From Actinomycetes bacterium (lineage in GTDB: Bacteria > Actinomycetota > Acidimicrobiia > Acidimicrobiales > Microtrichaceae): a DNA stretch of 44,498 nucleotides. The stretch lies in the NCBI GenBank assembly GCA_029782335.1, contig JAKOVA010000232.1, forward strand, positions 1 to 44,498, written 5' to 3'. This document shows, piece after piece, positions 26,019 through 34,153 of this stretch; the stretch's first letter is position 1, and every line of letters begins with the position of its first letter. The notes under the pieces are model-generated. The model had not been told where the DNA came from. It did no database searches and saw only the letters and a list, made by a program, of their open reading frames with translations. The translations under genes and the position numbers were made by a program.

Positions 26019-27431
26019 ATGGCCGTCACCGTTGACCACCTCTGGAGCCTGCCCCCCGACGAAGTGGGTCCAGCGGCCTGCGCGCTGCAGGAGGATCAGT
26101 GGTTTGACCGCAAGAGCTCGCGAACGAGCGCAAAGAAGCTCGCGAAAACCCTGGTAGCGATGGCCAACGCGGAGGGCGGGACTGTCATCGTGGGTCTCTG
26201 CGATGGCGCCGTCGAAGGCACCGACCGGAATGCGACGCACCGAAACGATCTCGTGCAGGCGTCCCACGACCACACGGAACCGCCGGTCCGGGTCCGCTGC
26301 GAACTTCTGAAGTGCACGAACGAGGAGGGGCTGGATGATCACCTCCTGGTGGTCACCATCGACGCCAGCTCGGTCGTTCACACAACGAAAGCCGACGAGT
26401 GCTTCCTGCGAATCGGCGACGAAGACGTCACGCTCCGCTTCGCCCAACGGCAGGAGCTGGTTTACGACAAGGGCCAGTCCCATTTCGACGGGATCGCAGT
26501 CCCGGAAGTCAGTTTCGACGACCTCGATGCCTCTGCGGTCACCGAGTATGTCGAGGAGGTCGGGGGCTCAGACGTTGAGCGGGTACTGGCAGCAAGGACG
26601 CTCACCACGCCCGGCGGAGCAGTGACGATCGCCGCGTATCTCCTGTTCGGCCGGCATCCCCAGATCCGATTCCCCGAGGCCTACGTGAGGGTCCTCCGTT
26701 ACGAAGGGACCGAGCGCGAGACCGGCCGGCGCCTCAATGTCACCCACGACGTGCGGTGCGAGGGCGGTCTCACGAACATGATCGAGCAGGCCGCCGACCA
26801 GGTCGAACGAGTCCAGCCGACGCGAACCGCTCTGGCTGGAAGCGGCCGTTTCGAACGCCAGGGGCTCATCCCGCGCGACGCCTGGCTCGAAGGAATCGTC
26901 AACGCCGTGGTTCACCGCAGCTACAGCATCGGAGGCGACCACATTCGAGTCGAGATCTTCGAGAACAGGATTGAGATCACGAGTCCGGGTCGCTTCCCTG
27001 GGGTGACACGGGTCGATGATCTCCGCAACATTCCACGGTTCGCTCGCAACCCTCGGATCGCGCGCGCCTGCGCCGATCTTCGGTTCGGTCAGGAGCTCGG
27101 CGAGGGCATCCGTCGAATGTTCGACGAGATGCGGGCTGCCGGCCTTGTCGACCCGCTCTACCGGCACACCCCTGCGAGTGTCACCCTCGTACTGGCGGCG
27201 GTGCCGCTGAACCCCGCAGTCGCCGAGCTGCTCCCGAGCCGTTCTGGCGAGGTGATGGACCACATCCGCTCCTCCGGGGGCATGTCGACCGGCGACATCG
27301 CCGAGGCCCTGGGTTTGTCGAAGCCGGCGACGCTCACCCGGCTTCGAGCTCTGCGGGATGCCGGTTTGGTCACGTGGGTTGGCAAGTCCCCGAAGGACCC
27401 CCGCGCCTACTGGAAACTCCACAGCGAATGA
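26019..27431 (+). CDS. AlbA_2 (Schlafen-type) DNA-binding / HATPase-like protein with C-terminal winged helix
   Basis: The product has 470 residues. An N-terminal AlbA_2 domain (about 15-145) contains EDQWFDRKSS and MANAEGGTVIVGL, the usual nucleic-acid-binding signature. The middle holds a GHKL-type segment: WLEGIVNAVVHRSY (N box) and ENRIEITSPGRFPG, as in the HATPase_c_4 domain of this family. The last 65 residues form a winged helix (STGDIAEALGLSKPATLTRLRALRDAGLV). Such proteins are called ATP-dependent transcriptional regulators; some occur with defence islands. A strong ribosome-binding site sits in a palindromic AT-rich region. IS30 remnants upstream and direct repeats on both sides suggest acquisition. 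Confidence 0.85.
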   Translation: MAVTVDHLWSLPPDEVGPAACALQEDQWFDRKSSRTSAKKLAKTLVAMANAEGGTVIVGLCDGAVEGTDRNATHRNDLVQASHDHTEPPVRVRCELLKCTNEEGLDDHLLVVTIDASSVVHTTKADECFLRIGDEDVTLRFAQRQELVYDKGQSHFDGIAVPEVSFDDLDASAVTEYVEEVGGSDVERVLAARTLTTPGGAVTIAAYLLFGRHPQIRFPEAYVRVLRYEGTERETGRRLNVTHDVRCEGGLTNMIEQAADQVERVQPTRTALAGSGRFERQGLIPRDAWLEGIVNAVVHRSYSIGGDHIRVEIFENRIEITSPGRFPGVTRVDDLRNIPRFARNPRIARACADLRFGQELGEGIRRMFDEMRAAGLVDPLYRHTPASVTLVLAAVPLNPAVAELLPSRSGEVMDHIRSSGGMSTGDIAEALGLSKPATLTRLRALRDAGLVTWVGKSPKDPRAYWKLHSE

Positions 27432-27481
27432 CAGCAATGTGATTCGCTGGCCGAGAAGCCATGGCGTGTAGGCATTCCTCG

Positions 27482-27499
27482 CTACTCGAAACTGCTACT
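27482..27499. repeat. Right copy of the 18-bp imperfect direct repeat
   Basis: This is the partner of 25982-25999 (16 of 18 identical). It lies 50 bp past the AlbA_2 stop codon in the 147-bp spacer before the convergent SDR gene; nothing else is recognised in that spacer. Confidence 0.5.
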
Positions 27500-27578
27500 G
27501 CAAAGCACGGGAAGCTCGGGCCGTGCCCGCAATGGGGATCGAGCCTGACCACGAACGACGACGCGGGCGCCGGCGCGC

Positions 27579-28514
27579 TCACGCCTGCTGGGTCCCGCAG
27601 AGGCGCTCGAGCGTGTCCCAAAGCTCGGCCTCACGCCCGGGGTCGTAGGACTCCGTCGACGACGGCGCCTCCCGCGCTCGGTCGACGTAGGAACCCGACG
27701 GGGCGTCGATCGCGCCGAGCGCGACATCGGCCAACCACTGCCCGGCGGCGGTCGGGGACGACGCGAGCGGGGTCCGGGCCAGCACAGGCAGGACACGACG
27801 CATCGCGAACCGCGACGCGTGATCGGCGTTCCTCGCGAGGCCGGTTCCCGGTACGAAGCCCGGGTTGTAGCTGAGGACGGTGATGCCCGGTCCGAGGCGG
27901 CCGGCGTGCTCGTGCACGAGGTAGATGGCCGCGAGCTTGCTGGTCGAATACGCCGTGCGACCGGCGGTCGTCGAGCCCGGATTCGGAAACGCACCGGTCG
28001 ACGCCAGAAGGTCGGGAGGCTTCCACTTCGGCCCGGGCACCAATCCCAGGTTGTGGCGCAGGTCTCCGAAGTGTGTGTCGCTGACGGTGACGACGATCCG
28101 CGCAGGCCGCTGGAGGTGCTCTGAGAGGCGGCGGATGATCAGGTGATTGGCCAGCACGTTCACCGCGAAGGTCGCCTCATGGCCGTCGGCCGATTCGGTC
28201 AGGTCGTTCGTGTACTGGACGCCCGCGTTGCACACGAGCGTCCGCAGCGGCGGCTGCGCTCCGGAATCCACGAGTCGCGCCACCTCCGCCGTCGCGTCGC
28301 GGATGCTCCCCAGCGACGACAGGTCAGCGCGGATCGGCGAGACCCGTCCGGGTTCGACGCCGGCCTCGCCGGTGATGAGAGCCCCGGGCAGACGGTCACC
28401 CCCGCTCCGTGCCAGCACGATCAGGTGGGCGTCATCGCACTGGTGGAGGATGCGTTGCGCCGCCTCGAGCCCAAGGCCGCCGGTCGCGCCGGTCATGAGG
28501 ACGCTGAAGGTCAT
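27579..28514 (-). CDS. Short-chain dehydrogenase/reductase
   Basis: The product has 311 residues. ATG 28514 overlaps the CrtA-like stop as ATGA, so the much longer open frame is rejected. It has the Rossmann motif TGATGGLG (8-15), the CNAG structural motif, and the active-site YSTSK (Tyr and Lys). The extended loop after the catalytic region resembles protochlorophyllide-reductase/retinol-dehydrogenase-type SDRs. It is translated with a CrtA-like monooxygenase, suggesting successive oxidation of a lipid or terpenoid substrate. Confidence 0.85.
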   Translation of the reverse strand: MTFSVLMTGATGGLGLEAAQRILHQCDDAHLIVLARSGGDRLPGALITGEAGVEPGRVSPIRADLSSLGSIRDATAEVARLVDSGAQPPLRTLVCNAGVQYTNDLTESADGHEATFAVNVLANHLIIRRLSEHLQRPARIVVTVSDTHFGDLRHNLGLVPGPKWKPPDLLASTGAFPNPGSTTAGRTAYSTSKLAAIYLVHEHAGRLGPGITVLSYNPGFVPGTGLARNADHASRFAMRRVLPVLARTPLASSPTAAGQWLADVALGAIDAPSGSYVDRAREAPSSTESYDPGREAELWDTLERLCGTQQA

Positions 28515-29266
28515 CGTGATCTCACCGCGGCGCGAGACGTGCAGTCGGACGAACGGCCAGCCGCTTCGGGCTTCACCCGCCACGCAACCGGGAGCAGGTC
28601 GGCGGCGAGCGGGTTGTGGCCGCCCAGCGACCCGCCCGACTCGACGATGCGGAAACGGATGAACGCCGACTGCATATGGAAGTCGCGACGCCGATCGACG
28701 TCGATCGCGTGGGGGTGCGGGCCTCCGGCGCGGGCGTACGCGTAGTCGGCGGCGGCTTGCGCGGAGGCCCACACCGAGACCGTCGACACCAGCGGTGGAC
28801 GCGCCGCGGCGGTGCCCCACAGGAACCCGGGGGCGGCGAGTGCCGCCTTCTCGGCGGGGGCGCTCGTCGCCAGAAAGCGCGCCAGCCGACGGAGCCGAAC
28901 TCTGCCCAGGGTGACGACGACGACCGGGTCGGTGTCGTCACCGGGAGCGCGGCGTCGATCGACCTCGTCGCACAGCCCCGGCCACGACCCGTGCGCGCGG
29001 ATCGGATCGAGGCGCGCCCACCAACCACGGGCCTCGGCTTGGGTGGCGTACACCTGGTCGCGGAAGCGGTCCAGTGCCGCGTCGTTCTCCCAGAAGGCGA
29101 CAGTCACGATCCGACCGGGAGTCGCCAGCGGCACCGGCCCCTGACCGAGCGGGGCGGCCAGCATCGAGTTCCAGCCGACCAGGCCGTCGACGCCGCGTGG
29201 GCGGCGAAGGTGTCGGAGCGTTGTCGTCGTCCCGAGATTGGCGACGTGGACGGAGGTGACGGCCAT
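28511..29266 (-). CDS. Spheroidene monooxygenase (CrtA)-like protein
   Basis: The product has 251 residues from ATG 29266, six bases after AAGGAG. Two ferredoxin-like halves are visible: residues about 1-100 (VAFWENDAALDRFRD, then LDPIRAHGSWPG) and about 110-215 (VTLGRVRLRRLARFLA, FLWGTAAARPPLVSTVSVW, then MQSAFIRFRIVESGGSLGG). This two-part pattern matches CrtA-like proteins, haem enzymes that oxidise carotenoids, and related proteins of unknown role. No other carotenoid genes are near. With the coupled SDR it forms a two-gene operon facing a TetR gene across only 32 bp. Confidence 0.65.
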   Translation of the reverse strand: MAVTSVHVANLGTTTTLRHLRRPRGVDGLVGWNSMLAAPLGQGPVPLATPGRIVTVAFWENDAALDRFRDQVYATQAEARGWWARLDPIRAHGSWPGLCDEVDRRRAPGDDTDPVVVVTLGRVRLRRLARFLATSAPAEKAALAAPGFLWGTAAARPPLVSTVSVWASAQAAADYAYARAGGPHPHAIDVDRRRDFHMQSAFIRFRIVESGGSLGGHNPLAADLLPVAWRVKPEAAGRSSDCTSRAAVRSR

Positions 29267-29278
29267 CAGCAACTCCTT

Positions 29279-29298
29279 AACCTAGTATTGCCTAGGTT
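29279..29298. promoter_or_regulatory. TetR operator abutting a leaderless start
   Basis: AACCTAG (29279-29285) and CTAGGTT (29292-29298) are perfect 7-bp half-sites with a TATTGC spacer. The TetR ATG begins at the very next base (29299), and the ribosome-binding site of the divergent CrtA-like gene lies 5-10 bases on the other side. One bound dimer would block both genes. Confidence 0.7.
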
Positions 29299-29931
29299 AT
29301 GTCACGTTCGGAAGGAACACGCAAGCGCGTGAGCGCGCAGGAACGACGTTCGCTGCTCCTCGACGCTGCAGACCAGGTGTTCGCCACACGCGGGTACGCC
29401 GCATCGAGCGTCGACGCGATCGTGAGCGCTGCCGGGGTGACGCCGCCGGTCCTCTACGACCACTTCGCCTCGAAGGCCGAGCTGTATGCCGAGTTGGTCG
29501 ACCGTCACTACGGGTCGCTGCGCGAGATCTGGACGCGGCACGCGTCGTCGGGTCTCCCCGGTCGCGAGTCGTTCGCCGCGGCGGTCGACGAGTGGTTCGC
29601 CTACGTCGATGCCCACCCCTTCGCCGCTCGGATGCTCTTCGACGAGGCGACCGGGGATCGTGACGCGTCCGCCGCCCACTCCCGTATCGAACACGCGAGC
29701 CGCGCCGAGGTCCTCGACCTGCTCCGTACGAACGTCTCCAAGACGGTGGCCGCGAAGGGCGGTCTCGAAGTCGAGATGCGCTGGGAGATCCTCCGCTCGG
29801 TGCTGCAAGGTCTGGCGAGGTGGTGGTCGGATCACCCGCAGGTGCCTCGGGCCCAGGTGGTGGACGCTGCGCTGGCCGCGCTGTGGCCGATGCTCTCGTC
29901 GGGCGGAATGCCCTTGCGGGATCGACCATGA
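29299..29931 (+). CDS. TetR-family regulator of the SDR/CrtA-like operon
   Basis: The product has 210 residues. The HTH region contains LLDAADQVFATRGYAASSVDAIV and VLYDHFASKAELYAEL, typical TetR sequence. There is no Shine-Dalgarno sequence, because the palindromic operator runs directly into the start codon, so translation is predicted from a leaderless or near-leaderless mRNA, common in actinobacteria. This is the last gene that looks native before the mobile region. Confidence 0.87.
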   Translation: MSRSEGTRKRVSAQERRSLLLDAADQVFATRGYAASSVDAIVSAAGVTPPVLYDHFASKAELYAELVDRHYGSLREIWTRHASSGLPGRESFAAAVDEWFAYVDAHPFAARMLFDEATGDRDASAAHSRIEHASRAEVLDLLRTNVSKTVAAKGGLEVEMRWEILRSVLQGLARWWSDHPQVPRAQVVDAALAALWPMLSSGGMPLRDRP

Positions 29932-30115
29932 GCGCCCGCTTCTCGAGTGTGCTGAGACACGTCGACACGGGACCCGCTACTACTCGGGCGGTCGATACAC
30001 CAGCACCGTCGGCGTCGGAGCCGGCAACGATCAGGTCGGGGGTTTAAACATCGAGACGTTGGTGGAGGTACTCGCGCTACTCGCGAAACACGAACTGCGG
30101 GCGGCCCTGGAGCAG

Positions 30116-30487
30116 ATGGTCGGCCGAGCCACCGAGGATGAGCACGTTCCAGTCGTCCACCGTGCCCGCCAACAGCAGCGCAGGCTGGGTCCGGATCAGA
30201 TCGACGAGGTCGTGGCCAAGTACATCGACGGCGAGTCCATCGACGGACTCGCCCGAGAGTACGGGATCAACCGTACGACCGTGATTGCCCACCTGGAGCG
30301 CAACGGCGTCAAGCGACGTAGGAACCCCCGCAAGATGACGGATGCGAAAGTGCGTGCTGCCGCCGAGAGGTACGCGAACGGCCTCTCGCTCACGGTCGTC
30401 GCCTCCGCGTTCGGTGTCTGCGACCGCACGTTGAGGCGCGAGTTTGAGCAGGCCGGCGTCGCGACGAGACCGCGACGCGGCGCTTGA
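30116..30487 (+). CDS. Two-HTH protein of the recombinase-associated type
   Basis: About 123 residues from ATG 30116; the frame is open further upstream and a GTG at 30062 is possible, neither having a good ribosome-binding site. Two helix-turn-helix units are visible: LGPDQIDEVVAKYIDGESIDGLAREYGINRTTVIAHLERNG (about 22-62) and a second with AAAERYANGLSLTVVASAFGVCDRTLRREFEQAG. Similar short proteins often lie next to serine recombinases in actinobacterial islands or resemble recombinase C-terminal ends. No recombinase is present here, so this may be a leftover of one or the island's edge. Confidence 0.6.
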   Translation: MVGRATEDEHVPVVHRARQQQRRLGPDQIDEVVAKYIDGESIDGLAREYGINRTTVIAHLERNGVKRRRNPRKMTDAKVRAAAERYANGLSLTVVASAFGVCDRTLRREFEQAGVATRPRRGA

Positions 30488-30490
30488 CTG

Positions 30491-30721
30491 TCAGCCCTTG
30501 CTTTCCTTCGGATCACGCGAGCGCGGGTACGTGTTGCGAGCACCGATCGTTCCGTCCTGGTTCTTGATGATGTGCTCGACACCGCGGTCGATCGCCATCT
30601 CCCGACCCTTGGCCTGCGCCTCGGCCTTGGTCTCAGCGGTGTTCGATGCCCGGTCGTTGCCCTGCGGGCGGTTCTTCCACTGGCCGTCCTCGTAGTAGGT
30701 CTCGATGTCACCCTTCGCCAC
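30491..30721 (-). CDS. DUF2188 family small protein
   Basis: The product has 76 residues from GTG 30721, seven bases after GGAG. It contains YYEDGQWKNRPQGNDRAS and a later AEAQAKGREMA...VEHIIKNQDGTI segment, the two-strand-plus-helix layout of DUF2188, a family of unknown function common in mobile elements. It is convergent with the HTH gene (3 bp between the two stops) and divergent from the restriction-modification genes. Confidence 0.8.
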   Translation of the reverse strand: MAKGDIETYYEDGQWKNRPQGNDRASNTAETKAEAQAKGREMAIDRGVEHIIKNQDGTIGARNTYPRSRDPKESKG

Positions 30722-30796
30722 GTCGTGGCTCCTCTCGTGAAGGGCTGGCCGAGGAGGCCGAGCCCGAGTCGTCTGTCCCTACCAGTATGCGGAAAG

Positions 30797-30863
30797 GGTG
30801 TTACAGGAACGAGGGGGATCGGGAGTGGGCTACCGTTACGAAAGCTGTCACACCCCCTTCGTA
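30797..30863. promoter_or_regulatory. Nested inverted repeats upstream of the restriction-modification genes
   Basis: GGTGTTACAG (30797-30806) pairs with CTGTCACACC (30845-30854) at 9 of 10 positions, and TACGAA (30837-30842) pairs exactly with TTCGTA (30858-30863). They occupy the 178-bp divergent spacer between the DUF2188 gene and the first gene of the restriction module, where control elements would be expected. Confidence 0.4.
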
Positions 30864-30899
30864 TGGTGATCCGGAGCCCCTCGACGAAAGGCCCCGCCC

Positions 30900-31538
30900 A
30901 TGCCGAAGCCCATCAGAATCAGCGCCAGCCGCTTCATCGACTTCATGGTGTCCGACACCATGGGCAAGCTGGCCAAGGTCCGCGAGATCCAGCAGCAGTA
31001 CGAGCAGCCGTACGCTCCGGGCTCCGACTTCTACTCGCGGTTCCGAGAAGGAATCGTCCAGATTCACCGCGACGGCGGCACGAGAGCGGACCTGGCAGCG
31101 CTCCACGAGGACGCCAAGGACAACCGCGCGAAGCCGTACCGCTCCGCCTGTGAGGGGTACGGCAAGTTCTGGGGCCGCAAGCAACTGAAGGTCAGCAGTC
31201 AGCCGAAGCCGGTGCTCTGGGAGGCCGGCCGGCTGCAGGTGCGCCTGAACCCCGACTTCATACTGGAGATCGACGGTGTCCCGATGGTCGTCGAGCTGCA
31301 CCTCAAGGAGTCACTGCCGGTCAACCAGCGAGCTGCCAACCCCTTCCTCGGGTTGCTCGATCGGCACTTCGGCAACGGCGCGGGAGGTCCGACCGTCGGC
31401 TTGCTCGACGTTCACCGCGGCAAGCTGTTCAAGCAGACGAGCAAAGTCCGTGACCTGGAGGCCACGATGCTCATGGAGGCGGCGTCGTTCGTCACCGGGT
31501 GGGAAGAGCTCGAGCGCCGTCGTCGGAAGGTGGCGTGA
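30900..31538 (+). CDS. Unrecognised restriction-module protein with nuclease-like core
   Basis: The product has 212 residues and no family is recognised. A central stretch reads LNPDFILEIDGVPMVVELHLKES (Asp119, Glu132, Lys136), resembling a PD-(D/E)XK core with unusual spacing: E-x-x-x-K, with His134 at the usual Lys position. Its stop overlaps the methyltransferase GTG as GTGA, so the two are translated together. It could be an accessory nuclease, a Vsr-like repair enzyme or a specificity/control protein; none can be shown. Confidence 0.55.
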   Translation: MPKPIRISASRFIDFMVSDTMGKLAKVREIQQQYEQPYAPGSDFYSRFREGIVQIHRDGGTRADLAALHEDAKDNRAKPYRSACEGYGKFWGRKQLKVSSQPKPVLWEAGRLQVRLNPDFILEIDGVPMVVELHLKESLPVNQRAANPFLGLLDRHFGNGAGGPTVGLLDVHRGKLFKQTSKVRDLEATMLMEAASFVTGWEELERRRRKVA

Positions 31539-32512
31539 GCGCGGACCATGCGCGAGGAGGTCAACAGTCCCAACTAGCGTTCGGCGAGATGACTCTCGAG
31601 GCCGTGCCCCCCGCGACCCCTGAGCCCCCGACGAGACGAGACAGGACCCTGGCGGCCCTCGTGGCCGACGGCGTGACCTGGGGTGATGCGGCGGTGTGGC
31701 TGCCGAGACTCCCGGAGCGGAGCATCGATCTCTACTTCACGAGCCCGCCCTACGCCGACGCTCGGGCCTACTCGCGCATCCACCCCGACCGCTACGTCGA
31801 GTGGTTTCTCCCGTTCGCTCGCGACATGCTGGCGGCTGCTAAGCCGACCGGCTCTTTCGTGCTCAACATCAAGAATCGGGTGGCGAAGTCAGGACCGCTG
31901 AAGGGGCAACGGCACCCGTACGTCTACGAGTTGGTGCTGGCGCTGCAGCACATGGGTTGGCGCTGGCTGGAGACCTACATCTGGGCCAAACCGAACGCGG
32001 TTCCTGGGCGGTTCGGCCCCCGAACGAAGGACAGCTTCGAGTACGTCTACCACTTCGCCGCAGGGCCGAAGCCCTACTGGAATCTCGACGCCATCCGCGT
32101 GCCCTACAAGACGAGTGCTGAGGAGATCGAGCGACGACGGCTCGATCAGAACGGCCGGCGGAACACCGAAGCAGGGTTCGGTCGCGATCGAACGCGAACC
32201 TATGAACGTGGCGGGGCCGACCCGGGCAACGTCATCTTCGTGCCCCAGACGTACAACCAGTACTACGGCGTCAACCACACCGCAGCCATGCCGGAGGGGC
32301 TCGCCGAGTTCTTCGTCAAGGCGGCGTGCCCGCCGAAGGGGGTCGTGCTTGATCCGTTCGCCGGCAGCGGCACCACGGTGGTGGCCGCTCGACGCCATGG
32401 CCGACGGGGTGCAGGGATCGAGCTTCACGAGGAATACGCCAAGGAAGCCCGGACCCGCGTAGAAGCTGGGATTGCTGACTTCGAGCCTGGCGAGCTGCAG
32501 GTCGCGCAGTAG
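31535..32512 (+). CDS. Beta-class DNA methyltransferase of a type II restriction-modification system
   Basis: The product has 325 residues from GTG 31535 (coupled by GTGA); ATG 31589 is an alternative start. Motif IV TSPPYAD (69-75) precedes motif I LDPFAGSGTT (272-281) close to the C-terminus, the beta-class order. The Ser-Pro-Pro-Tyr form favours N4-cytosine methylation, though N6-adenine cannot be excluded. Its recognition sequence cannot be read from the protein. It is followed 44 bp later by a clear endonuclease gene; a short hairpin (32530-32542) lies in that gap. Confidence 0.88.
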   Translation: MSADHARGGQQSQLAFGEMTLEAVPPATPEPPTRRDRTLAALVADGVTWGDAAVWLPRLPERSIDLYFTSPPYADARAYSRIHPDRYVEWFLPFARDMLAAAKPTGSFVLNIKNRVAKSGPLKGQRHPYVYELVLALQHMGWRWLETYIWAKPNAVPGRFGPRTKDSFEYVYHFAAGPKPYWNLDAIRVPYKTSAEEIERRRLDQNGRRNTEAGFGRDRTRTYERGGADPGNVIFVPQTYNQYYGVNHTAAMPEGLAEFFVKAACPPKGVVLDPFAGSGTTVVAARRHGRRGAGIELHEEYAKEARTRVEAGIADFEPGELQVAQ

Positions 32513-32556
32513 CAATCCAGCACGGTCCAAGGGCGACGCCCTAGCGTTCAGAACCG

Positions 32557-33645
32557 ATGACGGCGGATGAGACCATCCAGTACATCGAGGAGGCCGACTC
32601 GTGGGATCAACGGGTCGCCCGACTTCGGCAGGTTCCTCAACGGCACGGCACCGGTGAGCACGCAGCGATCTACGCCGAGGTTGCGCGTCGGATCTACATC
32701 GGCCACCTGGCACCGGACTTCGCCTACTACCCGTCAGGCGAGTTCTACGAGCTGGCGCACTTCGAAGCCAGCTACGCGGCTGCGTACGAAGGAACGGCTG
32801 GCTTCACGAACGTCTCCCCGGCGAACCTCGCAGCCACCATCCAGGTAGCCCCGGCATCGCTGCTCACGTTCCGGGTCATCACGGGCCTCCTAAAGAACGA
32901 GTTCGCCGCGTCGACCAAGCTGGTTGCCGAGCCGTTGGGGTTGGCGGCGGTGTCGCCCGGCAAGGTCGACTCGATGGAGCGTTCCGGCACCGCGGTCACA
33001 GATGCGCAGGCGAAGGTGCTCGGCGAGACGCTGCACCGAATCCTTACAGGCACACTATTCGGTGAGCCGCCTGGCGAGTTCCGCTCGAAGCAGCAGAAGC
33101 CCGACACGGCCGACGGATGGGACACGGTTCGGTCCTTTGCGGAGGAAGGTGTGCCGTACGCGACCTTCCTCCATCAGCGGCACTACGGTGGTGCGTTCCG
33201 TCAGGTGCTGGACGCGATGTCCGAGGCCAGAGGAAACCTGATCGAGGATGCCGTCGAAGCCCTGTTCCAGGAGCACGGCATCCAGTACATCCGCACAGGA
33301 TCGCACAACCAAGGCGAGATCGCTGAGCGGTTCGAGGTGACGGTCACGCCCGCCCCGGACTTCGTGGTGTTCGACGAGGCCGACCACTTGCGAGCGATGC
33401 TGGAATGTAAGGGCGCGAACGATGGCGGGACGGCACGAGACAAGGCGCTGCGGTTCCGCACGCTCCACGACGAGTCAGTCCGACTTGGAGGGGTTCCGTT
33501 ATTAGCAGTGCTGAGTGGTCTCGGCTGGCTTCGTGTCAACGACACCCTCGGACCAGTCGTGCGCGACTGCGATGGTCGCGTCTTCACGTTGTCCAACCTG
33601 CCCGAAATGATGAGCGTGTCGCCGTTCACGCTGCTGGCGTCATGA
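32557..33645 (+). CDS. PD-(D/E)XK restriction endonuclease
   Basis: The product has 362 residues. The catalytic core is in the C-terminal third: helix NLIEDAVEALF (Glu230), then APDFVVF with Pro267-Asp268 and ECK at 283-285, the full PD-x(n)-E-x-K triad, followed by LLAVLSGLGW. The N-terminal two thirds, helical with an HTH-like LAAVSPGKVDSMERSGTAVTD stretch, may recognise DNA. There is no clear Shine-Dalgarno sequence before ATG 32557, which may keep expression low relative to the methyltransferase. Confidence 0.8.
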   Translation: MTADETIQYIEEADSWDQRVARLRQVPQRHGTGEHAAIYAEVARRIYIGHLAPDFAYYPSGEFYELAHFEASYAAAYEGTAGFTNVSPANLAATIQVAPASLLTFRVITGLLKNEFAASTKLVAEPLGLAAVSPGKVDSMERSGTAVTDAQAKVLGETLHRILTGTLFGEPPGEFRSKQQKPDTADGWDTVRSFAEEGVPYATFLHQRHYGGAFRQVLDAMSEARGNLIEDAVEALFQEHGIQYIRTGSHNQGEIAERFEVTVTPAPDFVVFDEADHLRAMLECKGANDGGTARDKALRFRTLHDESVRLGGVPLLAVLSGLGWLRVNDTLGPVVRDCDGRVFTLSNLPEMMSVSPFTLLAS

Positions 33646-33776
33646 CAGGATCGGCGAGTGGCCGCAGTTCGCGACGAGCAGGCGTGTGCGTCGCTGAGGA
33701 AGCCGATTCGTCTGCTGGCGAACGCGGTCGAGGCGCACCCGGTCCGCGCCCGCCAGTTCGGCTCGCGAGGGCGTGT

Positions 33777-34016
33777 TCAGACGAGGTCGTCTACGAGGGC
33801 GCCTGGGTTGACCTGGAGCGCCCTCGCAAGGGCGAGCAATGTATAAAGCGTCGGCGCGGAGTAACCACGCTCCACGTTCGAGACGAACGTTGGGTGGACA
33901 CCAGCTGCCTCAGCAAGCTGCTCCTGGGTGAGGTCCAAGGCCAGCCGGTGCTCACGGAGGCGCTGCCCGAACGCCCGAGCCACTTTCTCGTCTCTGGCTC
34001 GGTTTCGGGCTGGCAT
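33777..34016 (-). CDS. XRE/Cro-type HTH regulator, candidate controller of the restriction genes
   Basis: The product has 79 residues from ATG 34016; TTG 34034 is a possible earlier start. It is a single Cro/C1-type helix-turn-helix: FGQRLREHRLALDLTQEQLAEAAGVHPTFVSNVERG followed by LALARALQVNPGALV, closely resembling controller (C) proteins of restriction-modification systems. It is convergent with the endonuclease gene, with 131 bp of apparently non-coding DNA between them, and divergent from the next cassette. Either module could be its target. Confidence 0.75.
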   Translation of the reverse strand: MPARNRARDEKVARAFGQRLREHRLALDLTQEQLAEAAGVHPTFVSNVERGYSAPTLYTLLALARALQVNPGALVDDLV

Positions 34017-34060
34017 CCCCGGCAGCCAACGCAATCCGGGAGACTCTGACCATAGACAAC

Positions 34061-34079
34061 TGATAAGGTCCCTCTATCA
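34061..34079. promoter_or_regulatory. Candidate XRE operator
   Basis: TGATA (34061-34065) and TATCA (34075-34079) are inverted half-sites separated by 9 bp in an AT-richer patch 45 bp upstream of the XRE start. Read on the minus strand it includes a TTGATA box positioned for a promoter. Autoregulation is an inference from position. Confidence 0.4.
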
Positions 34080-34153
34080 ACCTCCGCATCCATGAACTAG
34101 GGTGCGGGCGGGAGTGGAGCGCCGGCAGGCGACAGGGATAGGACGGAGCGGGC

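Noticed and set aside
29940-30060. RTX-like string (VGVGAGNDQVGG) read upstream of the two-HTH gene
   Set aside because: Too short and isolated to support a calcium-binding repeat; probably chance reading of GC-rich DNA at the island edge.
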